From: JBNKDD01 sp050288085
Lineage (GTDB): Bacteria > Chloroflexota > Anaerolineae > Aggregatilineales > UBA3940
NCBI GenBank assembly: GCA_050288085.1
Contig: JBNKDD010000035.1
Coordinates: 1 to 30,830, forward strand
Direction of reading: 5' to 3'
Length of the DNA stretch: 30,830 nucleotides
The notes under the pieces: generated by a model
The model's input: the letters and a program-made list of their open reading frames with translations, nothing else
What the model was told of the DNA's origin: nothing
Databases searched by the model: none
Program-made: the position numbers and the translations under genes
Shown here: positions 1-9,005 of the stretch, one piece after another
Numbering within the stretch: position 1 is the first letter of the stretch
Layout of the letters: the number at the start of each line of letters is the position of its first letter

Positions 1-1074
1 GGTTTCTCCGTCAAATTCAATCGTACTCGAATTGATTTCGACAGGAATGCGTTGGCCTTCACCGTTCACAAATGCGATCTCGTAGAGATAGGTAGACCGA
101 TCCCCGGCAGCACGGGCTTTTTGCCGGGCGACCAGATCATCCACAAACTCGGCAGATATATAATCCATGATGGACTTACCCAACTCCAAACCGCCAAAGT
201 CCAGCCCGGCCTGGTTGACATAGCGGATCAGACCCTCCATATCATGCAGCAGGATGACGTCACGGGTCGTTTCGGCCAGCAGGCGGTAGCGTTCCTCACT
301 CTGGCGCAGCGCCTCCTCCATACGCTTGCGCACGGTGATGTTTTCAACGACAGTAAGGATACGTGGAATCGTACCATCTTGAGCATATAAGGGAACCGTT
401 CGGTAGTGTTGGTGCTGAGTGTTGATAAAAAGCTCGAAAGACTGTTCCTGGCCTTCAAACGTTTTCAAGTAGTGTTCCTGGATGACCGCCGTCTGGTCGC
501 CAAAGACCTGGTCAAGGGGTAGACCAACATACTGTTCTGGGTCCAGATTCTGATTCCGGAATTCCTGCCCAGAGGTAAACCCAATCGTCAGGTCTTTCTC
601 TACGATGGATAGATACGAATTGGGATAGTTTTGGGCGATGGTTCGCAACAATCTTTCATTTTCTTGCAGTTCCTCCACCGCCCGCCGCTTTTCCTTGCGC
701 GTGCGTCTGGCCTCCAGAGCGCGGGTCACCGCCTGCCCCAGGCGTGCCAGCCGATCCTTGAGCAGGTAGTCGACAGCGCCGAGGCGCATACATTCAACGG
801 CCACTTCCTCGCCAATTGTGCCTGATACAACAATCAACGGGATATCCAGGGCACGCTCTTCCAACAGCGCCAGAGCACGCAGTGCATCGAACTGCGGCAT
901 CGCGAAATCGGCCAGGATGATGTCGGGCTGCGATTCCAGTAGAACGAGATACCCCTCTTCGGTATCAACGCGCTGCCAGGTGGGATCAAATCCGGCCTGG
1001 CGTATCTCGTACAGCATCAGATCGGCATCGTCGGGGTTATCCTCAAGAATCAAGATAGACACTGGTGTGGACAT
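1..1074 (-). CDS. Receiver-PAS-PAS signalling protein (partial, C-terminus outside window)
   Basis: The 358 visible codons begin with a CheY-like receiver domain (residues 1 to about 122). Its acidic pair lies in LEDNPDD, the phospho-acceptor is D56 in LADFAMP and the conserved lysine is in YLLKD. Two PAS domains follow, at about 145-262 and 275-358, joined by the coiled linker RKRMEEALRQSEERYR typical of PAS chains. The reading frame is still open at base 1, so a histidine kinase or another output domain probably lies outside the window. The ATG at 1074 is preceded by GGAGGT four bases upstream, which fixes the start. It lies 19 bp downstream of the Rcp-like regulator gene and is almost certainly in one operon with it and the large kinase. 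The likely role is cytoplasmic phosphorelay; the signal sensed is unknown. Confidence 0.9.
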   Translation of the reverse strand, partial: MSTPVSILILEDNPDDADLMLYEIRQAGFDPTWQRVDTEEGYLVLLESQPDIILADFAMPQFDALRALALLEERALDIPLIVVSGTIGEEVAVECMRLGAVDYLLKDRLARLGQAVTRALEARRTRKEKRRAVEELQENERLLRTIAQNYPNSYLSIVEKDLTIGFTSGQEFRNQNLDPEQYVGLPLDQVFGDQTAVIQEHYLKTFEGQEQSFELFINTQHQHYRTVPLYAQDGTIPRILTVVENITVRKRMEEALRQSEERYRLLAETTRDVILLHDMEGLIRYVNQAGLDFGGLELGKSIMDYISAEFVDDLVARQKARAAGDRSTYLYEIAFVNGEGQRIPVEINSSTIEFDGET

Positions 1075-1093
1075 ACACACCTCCATCACCATC

Positions 1094-1537
1094 TCACAGC
1101 TCAGGAGGCTGGTTAATCAACAACCAATAGAGACCGAGCTGCCTCACCACCTCCATGAACTGGTCAAAATCAACCGGCTTGGTGATGTAACTGTTGACAC
1201 CTAACTGGTAGCTTTCGACAATGTCGCGCTCCTCGCGGGAGGAAGTCAGCATAACGACAGGGATCGCACGGGTACGTGGGTCGGATTTAACCCGCCGGAG
1301 CACCTCCAGACCATCCACTTTCGGCAGCTTGAGGTCCAGCAGGATCACCCTGGGGAACCGGTTGATGTCCCGGTCGGCATGGCGGCCTGTGGCAAAGATG
1401 AAATCCAGTGCCTCCGCACCGTCCCGCACCACCTCAATCTGGTTGGCTAAGTTGTTCCGTTTGAGGGCATGCAGGGCCAGTTCGATGTCGTCGGGATTGT
1501 CCTCAACCAGCAGAATCTCCACAGGTTGTTCATTCAT
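1094..1537 (-). CDS. Rcp-type single-domain response regulator
   Basis: This is a 147-residue stand-alone receiver domain of the Rcp1/CheY-like class that typically partners phytochrome-type or multi-PAS histidine kinases. Visible signatures are the acidic pocket VEDNPDD (about 11-17), phospho-acceptor D68 in LLDLKLP, the T/S switch position in MLTSS, and K120 in ITKPVDF. There is no output domain, so it probably passes phosphate on or acts by protein contact. The ATG at 1537 is chosen over an in-frame start 75 bp further upstream because GGGAGG lies just before it. It also gives an 8-bp overlap with the stop of the upstream kinase, a strong sign of translational coupling. The cognate kinase is therefore very likely the one at 1530-5546. 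Confidence 0.93.
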   Translation of the reverse strand: MNEQPVEILLVEDNPDDIELALHALKRNNLANQIEVVRDGAEALDFIFATGRHADRDINRFPRVILLDLKLPKVDGLEVLRRVKSDPRTRAIPVVMLTSSREERDIVESYQLGVNSYITKPVDFDQFMEVVRQLGLYWLLINQPPEL

Positions 1538-4500
1538 TGTTGTTCCCTCCCAATGTGAAGTAGAAGGTAGCCCCCAGTCCAACTGCCGCCTCAACCCAGA
1601 TGCGCCCACCATGCCGGTGGATGATACGCTTCACCGTAGCCAGGCCTACCCCGGTGCCTTCATACTCCTCAACCCGGTGCAAGCGCTGGAACACGCCGAA
1701 CAACTTATCAACGTACCGCATATCAAAACCAACACCATTGTCTTTTACATAGTATACGACATCTTCGTTAGCGACCTGTGTGTAGCCCACCTCAATCGAT
1801 GGGTGCTTCTGATCACGGGTGAACTTGAGCGCATTGTCCAACAGGTTGGCAAAGACCTGCCGCAGCAACACCGGGTCTGCCTGGCAGACAGGCAAGTCAC
1901 CGATGGTGATCTGTACCTCCCGTTCTTCCTGTATTGCGCGCAGATTGGCGAACGCCTGGCGGGCCAGGTCGGCGGGGGCGACGCTCTGCTTGTTGAGTTC
2001 CTGGCGGCTCAGGCGAGAGAAGGTGAGCAGTTCGTCGATCAACCGGGCCATCTGCTGCGCATTTGCTCGCACCCGATGCAGGTAGCGGGCACCATCGGGT
2101 GGCAGCATATCGGCATACTCCTCAACCAGGATGCGCGAAAACCCGTCCATCGCCCGCAAAGGAGCACGCAGGTCATGTGAGATGCTGTATGAGAAGGCTT
2201 CAAGCTCGCGGTTGGCCTCCTGAAGTTCGGCGGTGCGTTCAAGTACCTGCTGCTCAAGGCCTTCATTCAGCTTGCGGACTTGCTCCTCCATTCGTTTACG
2301 TTCGGTAATTTCCAGCACGACCAAACCAACACCCAGGACACTTCCATCCTGCGCTACCACAGGATAATAGCTGGCTAACCAATCCCTGTGCTCGCCGGGT
2401 GATTTCGGTGTCTCGCCGCTGACATCCAGGTTGACGATCGGTTGGCGCGTTTCCATGACACGCCGGAACAGCGGTTCCACGACCGGAGCCAGTTCTGGGA
2501 GCACTTCCCGCACAGCATAACCAATGTGATCTTTTGCCGGAACGCCGTTGACCTCTGCCAAGGTGTCGTTGATTCGCCTATAGCACAGCTCGCTGTCAAC
2601 AAATGCCAGGCCGACGGGTGCAGTGCTCATCAGTGTATCGAGAAGGATATAAGCTTCATCTTTTTGTTGAAGCGCAGCGGTCAACTCTTGTTTCTGGCGG
2701 CGGACTTTCTCTTCGGCCTGCTTGCGCTGGGTGATGTTCACAATGCTGGTAATGAAATATCGGGGATCGCCGAACTGGTCTCGCAGCAGCATGGTCGTTA
2801 CTATTGTCCAGATCGTCTGCCCTTTTTTATGGAGGTAGCGTTTCTCCATCTGATAACTGGACTGCTCGTTAGCCAGCAAACAACGCACACATTCCTGGCT
2901 TTCGGCAGTATCATCCGGGTGAGTGAGCTCAGCAAAGTTGAGCTTCTGCATCTCTTCGACTGTGTAACCAAGCATATCGGCAAACGACTGGTTGATTTTC
3001 AGTAGTTGGCCGGTAGGCGTAGTAATCGATTTGCCAATGGTAGAACGTTCGAAGATCGCTCGAAAGTGTTCTTCACTGTCACGCAATGCCTCCTCCGCAC
3101 GCTTGCGCTCGGTGATATCACGGCCATACAGGTTGGCATAGCCTGCCTCGCTGATCGGCACCACATGCAGCGAATAGACACGCTCACCGAGTTCAAGGTC
3201 GAGCAACTGCATTGCCCCACTGACCAGTGCCTGGGAAACAACATCCCCCAGTATAGGAGGGACGATCTGTCCAATCTGTAGCTGCCCGTCCGACAGAAGG
3301 CTCAAGCCAGGCTTATTGGAATAAAGCAAAGTGCCATCAGAAGCGACGCGCATGACCGGGCCAGGGTTTTCACCGGGGAATCTTGCCAGACTCCGGATTT
3401 CCTCTTCCGCCTGCTTACGCTCCGTAATATCCTGCAACACTGAGAGCACAAATTGCTCGCTGCCCAGCATACAGGGTGTGAAGCTCAAAGTAACATCCCT
3501 GACAGCCCCATCACTGCGGTTAGCCTTGAACTCAAATTTACGCAGGTAGCCATCTTCCCGGAACCTGGCCTTAGCTCGCACTCGATCTTCCGGATTATGA
3601 TAAACACCGCTCAGATCGATATCTTCGGGGGGAGTATCAGGTGAAATACCAAACAATTCGTAGGCAGCCTTATTCCAGGCTTTCAGTTGCCCATCAGGGG
3701 TGGCAAGTCCAATGCCCAGCGGTACATTTTCAACCAGAATCCGGTAGCGCTCTTCACTGTCACGCAGTGCCTCCGCCGCCTGCTTGCGCGCGGTGATGTC
3801 GTAAGAGAGGATAAACAGTCCCTCAGGCACGGGCTGAATACCTAGCTCAAACCACGCACTGGAACCATCAGGGTAGACAAATTCATTCACCATGCGTTCT
3901 GAAACGCGCTCATCCATACAACGCCGCAGTACTGAGAACATGGCTGTCTCTTCAATGCCAGGATAGGCTTCCATCATGGTGCGACCCAGCAGTTCCTCCT
4001 TGTCCCGGTGGCCTTGTCTGGTAACAGCATCATTGAGATAGAGGTAGCGCCAATCATCACCGATAATCTGGCAGCCTTCCAACATGTTATCGAGTGTGTG
4101 CCGATAACGCTCCTCACTTGCCCGGAGCGCCTCTTCGGCCTGCTTGCGCCTGCTGACATCCTGCCCAACCGAGAGCAGCAACTGCTCACCGCCAAGCATG
4201 CAGGGCACAAAACTCAACGAGGCATCCCGAACAGTGCCATCCCGGCGATTAATCTTCGTCTCAAAATCGCGCAGATAGCCATCTGCTTGCAGCCTGGCAA
4301 TCGCCCGTGAGCGGTCCTCCGGGTTATGATAGATTTCGGCCATGTTGATGTCGGCTAGCGGTGTATCGTGCGGGTAACCGGTCAGAGCGTATGCAGCTTC
4401 GTTCCAGGCTCGCACCTGGCCGTCCAGTGTTGCCAGCCCGATGGCGAGCGGCACGTTTTCGATCAGGATGCGATAGCGTGTCTCGCTGTCTTCCAACGCT

Positions 4501-5546
4501 TCGCGCGCCTGCCACCGGATTACCTCCGCTGCAATCTGATCCGCTATCGCTTTGAGCAGGTCACGCTCCTCTTTCAAGAATGGTCCTTCGGCTTCCTCTG
4601 GTCTCTCTTCCAGATAAAAGACCTCAACCGAACCGGCAACATCATCCGCTATCACCAGGTCTTCAATCTGTCGCCATGTTGTCTCTTTGAAGTTATCGGT
4701 GACGTACTCTTTATCCAGAAACCGAATGCGCGCGCAGGTGATATCCGGGTACTGCCAGCCGGGTGGAAGCACTTCAACGACCTGTTGGAGGGAATCATCC
4801 ATGCCGTGAACCTGATGGCGCAGCAGGTCGGTCACGTGATATAAGCACCGGATTTCCTTGATGCGTTCCCCCAGATCGTGGGTTTGCTTCTCAAGTTTCC
4901 TGGACTGGAAACGAAGATACCCTAAGGTTGATTGCATGAGGGCGGCGATGATTACTATGCATACCAGCCACGCTACCATTGCAAAAATGGATCGTGCAGG
5001 AAGCGTACGCCCGATGGCCGGTTGGATCATGCCTGCTCGCCACAAGAGATGCGCTCCCTCGTAGATCACAATGGCGGCAGCGATAGCCAACCACGTGCCG
5101 GGAGAATCCAGCAACACAACGGCCAGCACGACGACAACCAACAGCGAAAATGCTCCTGCAAGATCGATCGGTGGGCTTCCTTCCAGGTAAAGCTGAAGGG
5201 CGGCCAGGGCGATCAGGCTCCCAATCACCAGCCACGTTGCTGCCTGGATTCGCCCGGAGCGATTCAGCAGGATAGCTGACACGCCGATAGCAAGGCCAAT
5301 CGCATCTATCACATAATCTGCTGCTGGCGCGGCGTGATAGATACCCCGGAACACGAAGGGAGCGCCCTGAACCAGGAGAAAAAGCAGCATAGCCGCCGTG
5401 ATGATTGAGGCTGCTATGAGCACCAACCTGGCTCGAAAAGCATCAAGACCTGATACATCTGGCAACAGCGATTCCAGCCAGGCTGCAGCAGCGTTTTTCG
5501 ATGAGGATGTTGTCTCATCGTCTGGTAGCACCATCAAACTAAACAT
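1530..5546 (-). CDS. Six-PAS membrane histidine kinase
   Basis: A protein of about 1338 residues. The N-terminal third holds about six membrane helices (roughly residues 40-207), followed by a GAF-like region (about 225-345). Six PAS domains follow in series (about 355-1085), most ending in the linker ITERKQAEEALR or a close variant. A HisKA dimerisation domain has its phospho-acceptor histidine in SYSISHDLRAPLR (H1124), and a HATPase_c domain shows the N box (LLDNALKF), G1 (DNGVGF) and G2 (GTGVGLA). The HisKA sequence is of the phytochrome-like type that pairs with Rcp regulators, matching the overlapping downstream gene. PAS 1 and PAS 3 are near copies of each other. The ATG at 5546 has AGGTG six bases upstream; an in-frame GTG nine bases earlier (5555) is an alternative. 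It acts at the membrane; the ligand cannot be told from sequence. Confidence 0.93.
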   Translation of the reverse strand: MFSLMVLPDDETTSSSKNAAAAWLESLLPDVSGLDAFRARLVLIAASIITAAMLLFLLVQGAPFVFRGIYHAAPAADYVIDAIGLAIGVSAILLNRSGRIQAATWLVIGSLIALAALQLYLEGSPPIDLAGAFSLLVVVVLAVVLLDSPGTWLAIAAAIVIYEGAHLLWRAGMIQPAIGRTLPARSIFAMVAWLVCIVIIAALMQSTLGYLRFQSRKLEKQTHDLGERIKEIRCLYHVTDLLRHQVHGMDDSLQQVVEVLPPGWQYPDITCARIRFLDKEYVTDNFKETTWRQIEDLVIADDVAGSVEVFYLEERPEEAEGPFLKEERDLLKAIADQIAAEVIRWQAREALEDSETRYRILIENVPLAIGLATLDGQVRAWNEAAYALTGYPHDTPLADINMAEIYHNPEDRSRAIARLQADGYLRDFETKINRRDGTVRDASLSFVPCMLGGEQLLLSVGQDVSRRKQAEEALRASEERYRHTLDNMLEGCQIIGDDWRYLYLNDAVTRQGHRDKEELLGRTMMEAYPGIEETAMFSVLRRCMDERVSERMVNEFVYPDGSSAWFELGIQPVPEGLFILSYDITARKQAAEALRDSEERYRILVENVPLGIGLATPDGQLKAWNKAAYELFGISPDTPPEDIDLSGVYHNPEDRVRAKARFREDGYLRKFEFKANRSDGAVRDVTLSFTPCMLGSEQFVLSVLQDITERKQAEEEIRSLARFPGENPGPVMRVASDGTLLYSNKPGLSLLSDGQLQIGQIVPPILGDVVSQALVSGAMQLLDLELGERVYSLHVVPISEAGYANLYGRDITERKRAEEALRDSEEHFRAIFERSTIGKSITTPTGQLLKINQSFADMLGYTVEEMQKLNFAELTHPDDTAESQECVRCLLANEQSSYQMEKRYLHKKGQTIWTIVTTMLLRDQFGDPRYFITSIVNITQRKQAEEKVRRQKQELTAALQQKDEAYILLDTLMSTAPVGLAFVDSELCYRRINDTLAEVNGVPAKDHIGYAVREVLPELAPVVEPLFRRVMETRQPIVNLDVSGETPKSPGEHRDWLASYYPVVAQDGSVLGVGLVVLEITERKRMEEQVRKLNEGLEQQVLERTAELQEANRELEAFSYSISHDLRAPLRAMDGFSRILVEEYADMLPPDGARYLHRVRANAQQMARLIDELLTFSRLSRQELNKQSVAPADLARQAFANLRAIQEEREVQITIGDLPVCQADPVLLRQVFANLLDNALKFTRDQKHPSIEVGYTQVANEDVVYYVKDNGVGFDMRYVDKLFGVFQRLHRVEEYEGTGVGLATVKRIIHRHGGRIWVEAAVGLGATFYFTLGGNNNE

Positions 5547-5572
5547 GCTTAACACCTACTCTCTCGCACGCA

Positions 5573-5776
5573 TCATCCCTGGCCGTACGGCAGGCCAGAG
5601 TCGAGTAGTATACTATCCAGATGTTTATTGATGAGGTGGGTTAATCCTGAAGAAAGGCGGTCAGTAACGTGCAGGTTGAATTGGAAGGTGGTTGTTTCGC
5701 CTAAATATCCCGATATCAGGTTAGCACCGTCGGGAATATCCTCAATCAAGAGAACATCGATACATTTTGTATCCAT
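5573..5776 (-). pseudogene. Truncated response-regulator receiver fragment
   Basis: 67 codons that read as the first half of a receiver domain: hydrophobic beta1 followed by the acidic pocket (VLLIEDIPDGANLI) and the beta3 phospho-acceptor region (DSILLDSGLPYGQG). A TGA follows immediately. Complete receivers run about 115-125 residues and need the T/S and lysine positions on beta4 and beta5, which are missing here. The fragment ends 26 bp before the start of the large kinase, so it may be the remains of a regulator that once headed the operon or of a receiver once fused to the kinase. It could instead be a translated leader peptide. No strong ribosome binding site is visible. Confidence 0.6.
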
Positions 5777-6105
5777 CGGGCATCTTCATGTAAATTCTAA
5801 CCGATGCAGCAGTAGTTCGTAGTCGGAAAAATCAACGCATTTGCGTATAACCATCATTGTATAACATATTTAATACTTGCACTCGACACAGATGTTACTG
5901 GGGCGTTTACATATGTTTTATCGAAAGGGTGATTTCTGGTATAAATTCTGGCTCCGGCAGATGTGTACTTTGGGGACAGTGTAACAGTGAACTCCAGACA
6001 AGTGGCAATTAGGCAACGTACCTCATGATACCGATGTCAACGGCATTTTCAGACAGTGACCATTTCAGCATAAACTGCGGGTGAAGGTCGCCGTTATTTT
6101 CGCTC
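5777..6105. other. Intergenic region upstream of the kinase operon
   Basis: 329 bp without a recognisable gene. It presumably contains the promoter of the leftward kinase operon: on the minus strand an AT-rich stretch around 5840-5880 includes TATACAAT, a reasonable -10-like element, but I see no convincing -35. A small inverted repeat, ACGCATTTGCGT (5835-5846, 5-bp arms), lies in the same stretch and could be an operator. No clear terminator was seen for the regulator gene that ends at 6106. Confidence 0.4.
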
Positions 6106-6492
6106 CTATTCCGCAGGGTGGTAAAGGCCGTATTCGGCCAGCACTTCGAGTAGCCTGGGGCCATTAAAGGGTTTAGCGACCATGTCATTCATCCCGGCTT
6201 CCAACACTTTCCGCTCAGTCTCAACCCCCGCCAAGGCAGTCAGGGCCAGAATGGGCAGTTCGGTCAGTCCCAGGTCGTCGCGAATGGTCTGGGCGATCGT
6301 GTACCCGTCCATGTCAGGAATGGCAAGATCCAACAAAACCAGGCCAATCTCTCGATGCCGTTCACGGAGAATATCCAGGGCGTCCGGGCCATTGTTCACC
6401 GCAATCATCGGTATGTCCCATCCACTCAAAAAGTGAGTCACGAGTTCGAGCAGCATTCTCTCGTCATCAATAAGTAGGACATGGTTATTCAT
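6106..6492 (-). CDS. CheY-like single-domain response regulator
   Basis: A 128-residue stand-alone receiver domain. The key residues are present: acidic pocket LIDDE (8-11), phospho-acceptor D55 in LLDLAIPDMDG, the T/S switch in ALTALAG and K107 in VAKPFNG. There is no DNA-binding or enzymatic output domain, so it either feeds a phosphorelay or controls a partner by direct contact. The ATG at 6492 has AGGAG about 11 bases upstream. It lies upstream of, and in the same direction as, the kinase operon but is separated by more than 300 bp, so it may be a separate unit. The sequence differs clearly from the Rcp-type regulator at 1094-1537, which argues for a different partner kinase, possibly the orphan kinase at 9173-12088. 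Confidence 0.92.
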   Translation of the reverse strand: MNNHVLLIDDERMLLELVTHFLSGWDIPMIAVNNGPDALDILRERHREIGLVLLDLAIPDMDGYTIAQTIRDDLGLTELPILALTALAGVETERKVLEAGMNDMVAKPFNGPRLLEVLAEYGLYHPAE

Positions 6493-6665
6493 GAGGATGA
6501 TTTCTCCTGATAGGCTATTACCTTTCCGTTAATTTATGAGGGCACTTTGTTAGATTATAAATCATTTTACGCGAGTCCCTTCTGCGGCGCGCCTTCACCT
6601 GGTTAGCTCCCTTTAGTAAAGTAGCGAGTCGTGACACGAGCCTGCCCCCCGGACGAATAAGAGGT

Positions 6666-7688
6666 TTATGTAGAATACTGCCAGACTAATTCGGCATAGA
6701 CGGGGAGGTGGTCGGAGCCACCGTCCGCCCCCACCCAGACATCGGTCGTTCGAAAGTCGCCGGTGTGCCAGATGTAGTCAATCCGTACCATCGGTACACC
6801 CGGCATCAAACGGCCCGGCCCCGCGGGAAAAGTATTGCCAAATCCCCATCCCGCCTTCTGGAAACTGTCGACCAATTCGGCATCTTCGAGCAGGGCATAT
6901 TCTTCACTGTGCGGGGTGGCATTCAGGTCACCCAGCAGTAGGGTTGGATTGCCGTTTCCTGCCCGGTCGGCGATGCTCTGAACGTCTTCGACGCCGCGTG
7001 AGTAGTAGACGCCGCGTGTCAGGCTGCGCATTGGCGAGGGCGGGTGAGCGCTGATCACGGTCAGCAGATGCCCGTCCACATCAAGGGTAGCGACCAGATA
7101 CGGGAAGGCGGTCTCGCCCTCTACATATTCATGGCTGACAATCGGATAGTGACTTAAAACACCAACTCCTTGAGTGCCGTAACCGTAGAGTATTTGATAG
7201 GGATACACGTCTAGTAGTTCATTCTGGATGGCGGTAGCGCTGCTATTGCCGAGTTCCTGGAGTCCGACCACGTCTGCATCTGCCTCACGTAAGGTGTAGA
7301 GCAGGTCGTCGAGCCGGACGCTTTCGGAGTTGGTGTTATAAGTCATGACTGTTAGCGTCGTGTGTCCTGAGTCGGCCATTGCGACAGCGATCCCCATGTT
7401 GGGGATAAACTGTCCGCCGAATAGGACCAGAAAGGCTGTAGCGTTAATTCCAACCAGTACAGAGGCCAGCCAGCGCCGCCGCCAGAGCATAAGGGGGAAC
7501 AAAATCAGGGTGGGCAGTAATACCCATTCCAGGAAGTTACCAACAAATCCAATCAGCCATATCTGATCCCCCGAAAGGGTGTACAGGGCGAGCAGTACGA
7601 TCAGGCTGATTGCGTATAGGATGGAGTATGAAGCCAGAAGGTCCCCGAATAATTTCTTAAAAGTCAGTTTGTCAGTTGTCTTGTGCAT
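6666..7688 (-). CDS. Membrane-anchored endonuclease/exonuclease/phosphatase-fold protein
   Basis: A 340-residue protein with three predicted membrane helices (about 17-38, 43-69 and 73-97) followed by a DNase I-like EEP catalytic domain (about 110-336). The family's metal and catalytic residues are all visible: TYN at 116-118, E145 in VGLQE, H215 in ISAHPPSP, D254 and N256 in GDLNATP, D304 in RIDYIW and the terminal D326-H327 in GSDHLPV. With three helices and the N-terminus in the cytoplasm, the active site would face outside. The family includes nucleases, phosphodiesterases and sphingomyelinase-like lipid phosphodiesterases; the substrate cannot be chosen from sequence, though the outward-facing topology favours an extracellular phosphodiester. 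The ATG at 7688 is preceded by AGGGGA about 11-12 bases upstream. It appears monocistronic. Confidence 0.88.
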   Translation of the reverse strand: MHKTTDKLTFKKLFGDLLASYSILYAISLIVLLALYTLSGDQIWLIGFVGNFLEWVLLPTLILFPLMLWRRRWLASVLVGINATAFLVLFGGQFIPNMGIAVAMADSGHTTLTVMTYNTNSESVRLDDLLYTLREADADVVGLQELGNSSATAIQNELLDVYPYQILYGYGTQGVGVLSHYPIVSHEYVEGETAFPYLVATLDVDGHLLTVISAHPPSPMRSLTRGVYYSRGVEDVQSIADRAGNGNPTLLLGDLNATPHSEEYALLEDAELVDSFQKAGWGFGNTFPAGPGRLMPGVPMVRIDYIWHTGDFRTTDVWVGADGGSDHLPVYAELVWQYST

Positions 7689-7994
7689 TATCGTGTATTC
7701 CCCTATCGGTTGAACTCTACTCCCCTTCAGTGTAGTAGAATGACACCTGCAGCCAGTGTGGAATGCGTATGGAGTTTGTGGATAAATTGTGGAAAGTAGC
7801 TGGAAAGTGTGGTCAAACAGAGGAAGTGCCGGCAGTTTCTACCTGATAGGGAGCAGTTTCACAGTTGGCTAGTACTCGACCGGAGAAATGATGGGGGACA
7901 GCGTGCTGAAAGTTTGCTACGTCCATCGCAATCAGATAAACGCTGCCGGAGACATGGGCAAGATAGAACAGACCGTTCAATCTCAACCATATTC
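7689..7994. other. Intergenic region, target of the IS insertion
   Basis: 306 bp between the EEP protein gene and the left end of the insertion sequence. I see no gene. The right part would have been continuous with base 9006 onward before insertion. A short tandem repeat (TGGAAAGT twice around 7790-7810) is visible. The promoter of the leftward EEP gene must lie near 7690-7760, but no clear -35/-10 pair stands out. Confidence 0.4.
7990..7994. repeat. Target-site duplication (left copy, TATTC)
   Basis: TATTC directly abuts the left inverted repeat and recurs immediately after the right inverted repeat at 9001-9005. Five bases is within the range known for IS982-family elements. Confidence 0.8.
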
Positions 7995-9000
7995 GGGCCT
8001 TATGCTAGTTGAATTTGAATAAAGAGGAATCTCCTTGTAAGTTTGGGAAGAGCAAATCACCAAACAACAAGGAGATACACCAATGATAGAAGACTTCAAT
8101 GATTTTTGCTTGTATATGTACGTAATTGTCGATGACATCTGGAAAGAGATTGCCCCCTGTTCAAGCGCCCAGGTCCGGCTCCCGAATGTAGCGACAGCGA
8201 ACTGCTGACAATAGCGCTGGTAGGAGAATGTCGTGGATGGGATTTGGAGACGGAATTGTTGAGCTGTTGGCATAGTCACCGCGATTTGTTTCCGGTCATT
8301 CCGTCCCAAAGCCGTTTCAATCGGCGGAGACGGTATTTGTATCAAGCGTTCAACCAGGTGCGTCAGGCCGTGCTGCACAAGTTAGATTTGAGCCTCGACC
8401 CGCAGTGTGTCATCGATAGCCTGCCGGTTGAGGTCGTCCAGTTTCATCTGGTTCCCTCATCAACAGCAGATTGGCAAGGATACGGGGCGGCATTCGGCAA
8501 AGTACCCAGCAAGAACGACCAGACGATTTTCGGTTACAAGTTGCATTTGCTGACCACCCTCAGTGGCCTGATCCTTGATTTTGAACTGGCTCCGGCCAAT
8601 GAAACCGACCTGAGCGCCGGGCAAGATGTCTTGAGCGACCATACCGACCGGGTCGTGTTAGGCGACAAAGCTTACATCAGTCAGTGGGTGGTCGACCACC
8701 TTCGCTCCTTCAATCGCATTGAGCTGGTCACGCTGCCCAAAGGGAATGAGAAAAGGCAGGTTTCCAAGCATTTTCGCAAGTGGTTCAATCGTGTTCGGCA
8801 GATCATCGAAACGGTGAACTGTCAACTCTCCGAGCAGTTCAACCTGGAGCAAAACCATGCTCATACCTTCCTGGGTTTGGTCACCCGTCTTTACACCAAG
8901 TTGGCCGCTCACACCTTATGCATTTACATCAATCGTTTACTCGGACGACCCAACTACTTGCAAATCAAGTCGTTGGCGTTTCCGAACTAGCATAAGGCCC
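7995..9000 (+). mobile_element. IS982-like insertion sequence, complete ends
   Basis: A 1006-bp element bounded by perfect 16-bp terminal inverted repeats: GGGCCTTATGCTAGTT at 7995-8010 and its reverse complement at 8985-9000. A TATTC direct repeat flanks both ends. It contains one transposase gene of the IS982 family in the usual orientation. Intact ends and a perfect target duplication point to a fairly recent insertion. The transposase reading frame is, however, interrupted near its start, so the copy is either inactive or depends on frameshifting. It landed in non-coding DNA between the EEP protein gene and the orphan kinase gene, so it does not visibly break a host gene. Confidence 0.9.
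8083..8990 (+). pseudogene. IS982-family transposase, frameshifted near the N-terminus
   Basis: The start is the ATG at 8083, reading MIEDFNDFCLYMYVIVDDIW in one frame. That frame ends in a stop about 110 bp further on. The family sequence continues in the -1 frame from about 8157 (LFKRPGPAPECSDSELL, then GECRGWDLETELLSCW) through to the stop at 8990. The two parts join exactly at the run GCCCCCTG (8152-8159), giving about 302 residues, normal for IS982 transposases (about 290-300). The DDE catalytic residues lie in IDSLPVEV, LGDKAYIS and IIETVNCQLSEQ. Either one C has been lost from a C6 run, or this is a -1 slip on C5. IS982 members normally use a single frame, so a mutation is the simpler reading. 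Confidence 0.85.
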
Positions 9001-9005
9001 TATTC
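9001..9005. repeat. Target-site duplication (right copy, TATTC)
   Basis: This matches 7990-7994 exactly and abuts the right inverted repeat of the IS982-like element. Confidence 0.8.

Noticed and set aside
1221..2180. Plus-strand open frame of 319 codons opposite the regulator and kinase
   Set aside because: It is a shadow of two well-supported minus-strand genes; the composition is rich in R and S and shows no domain.
7809..8012. Plus-strand open frame of 67 codons before the IS
   Set aside because: It extends across the left IS end and target duplication, has no family resemblance and no ribosome binding site.
7983..8378. Minus-strand open frame across the left end of the IS element
   Set aside because: It is antisense to the transposase start and crosses the IS boundary, so it cannot be an ancestral gene.
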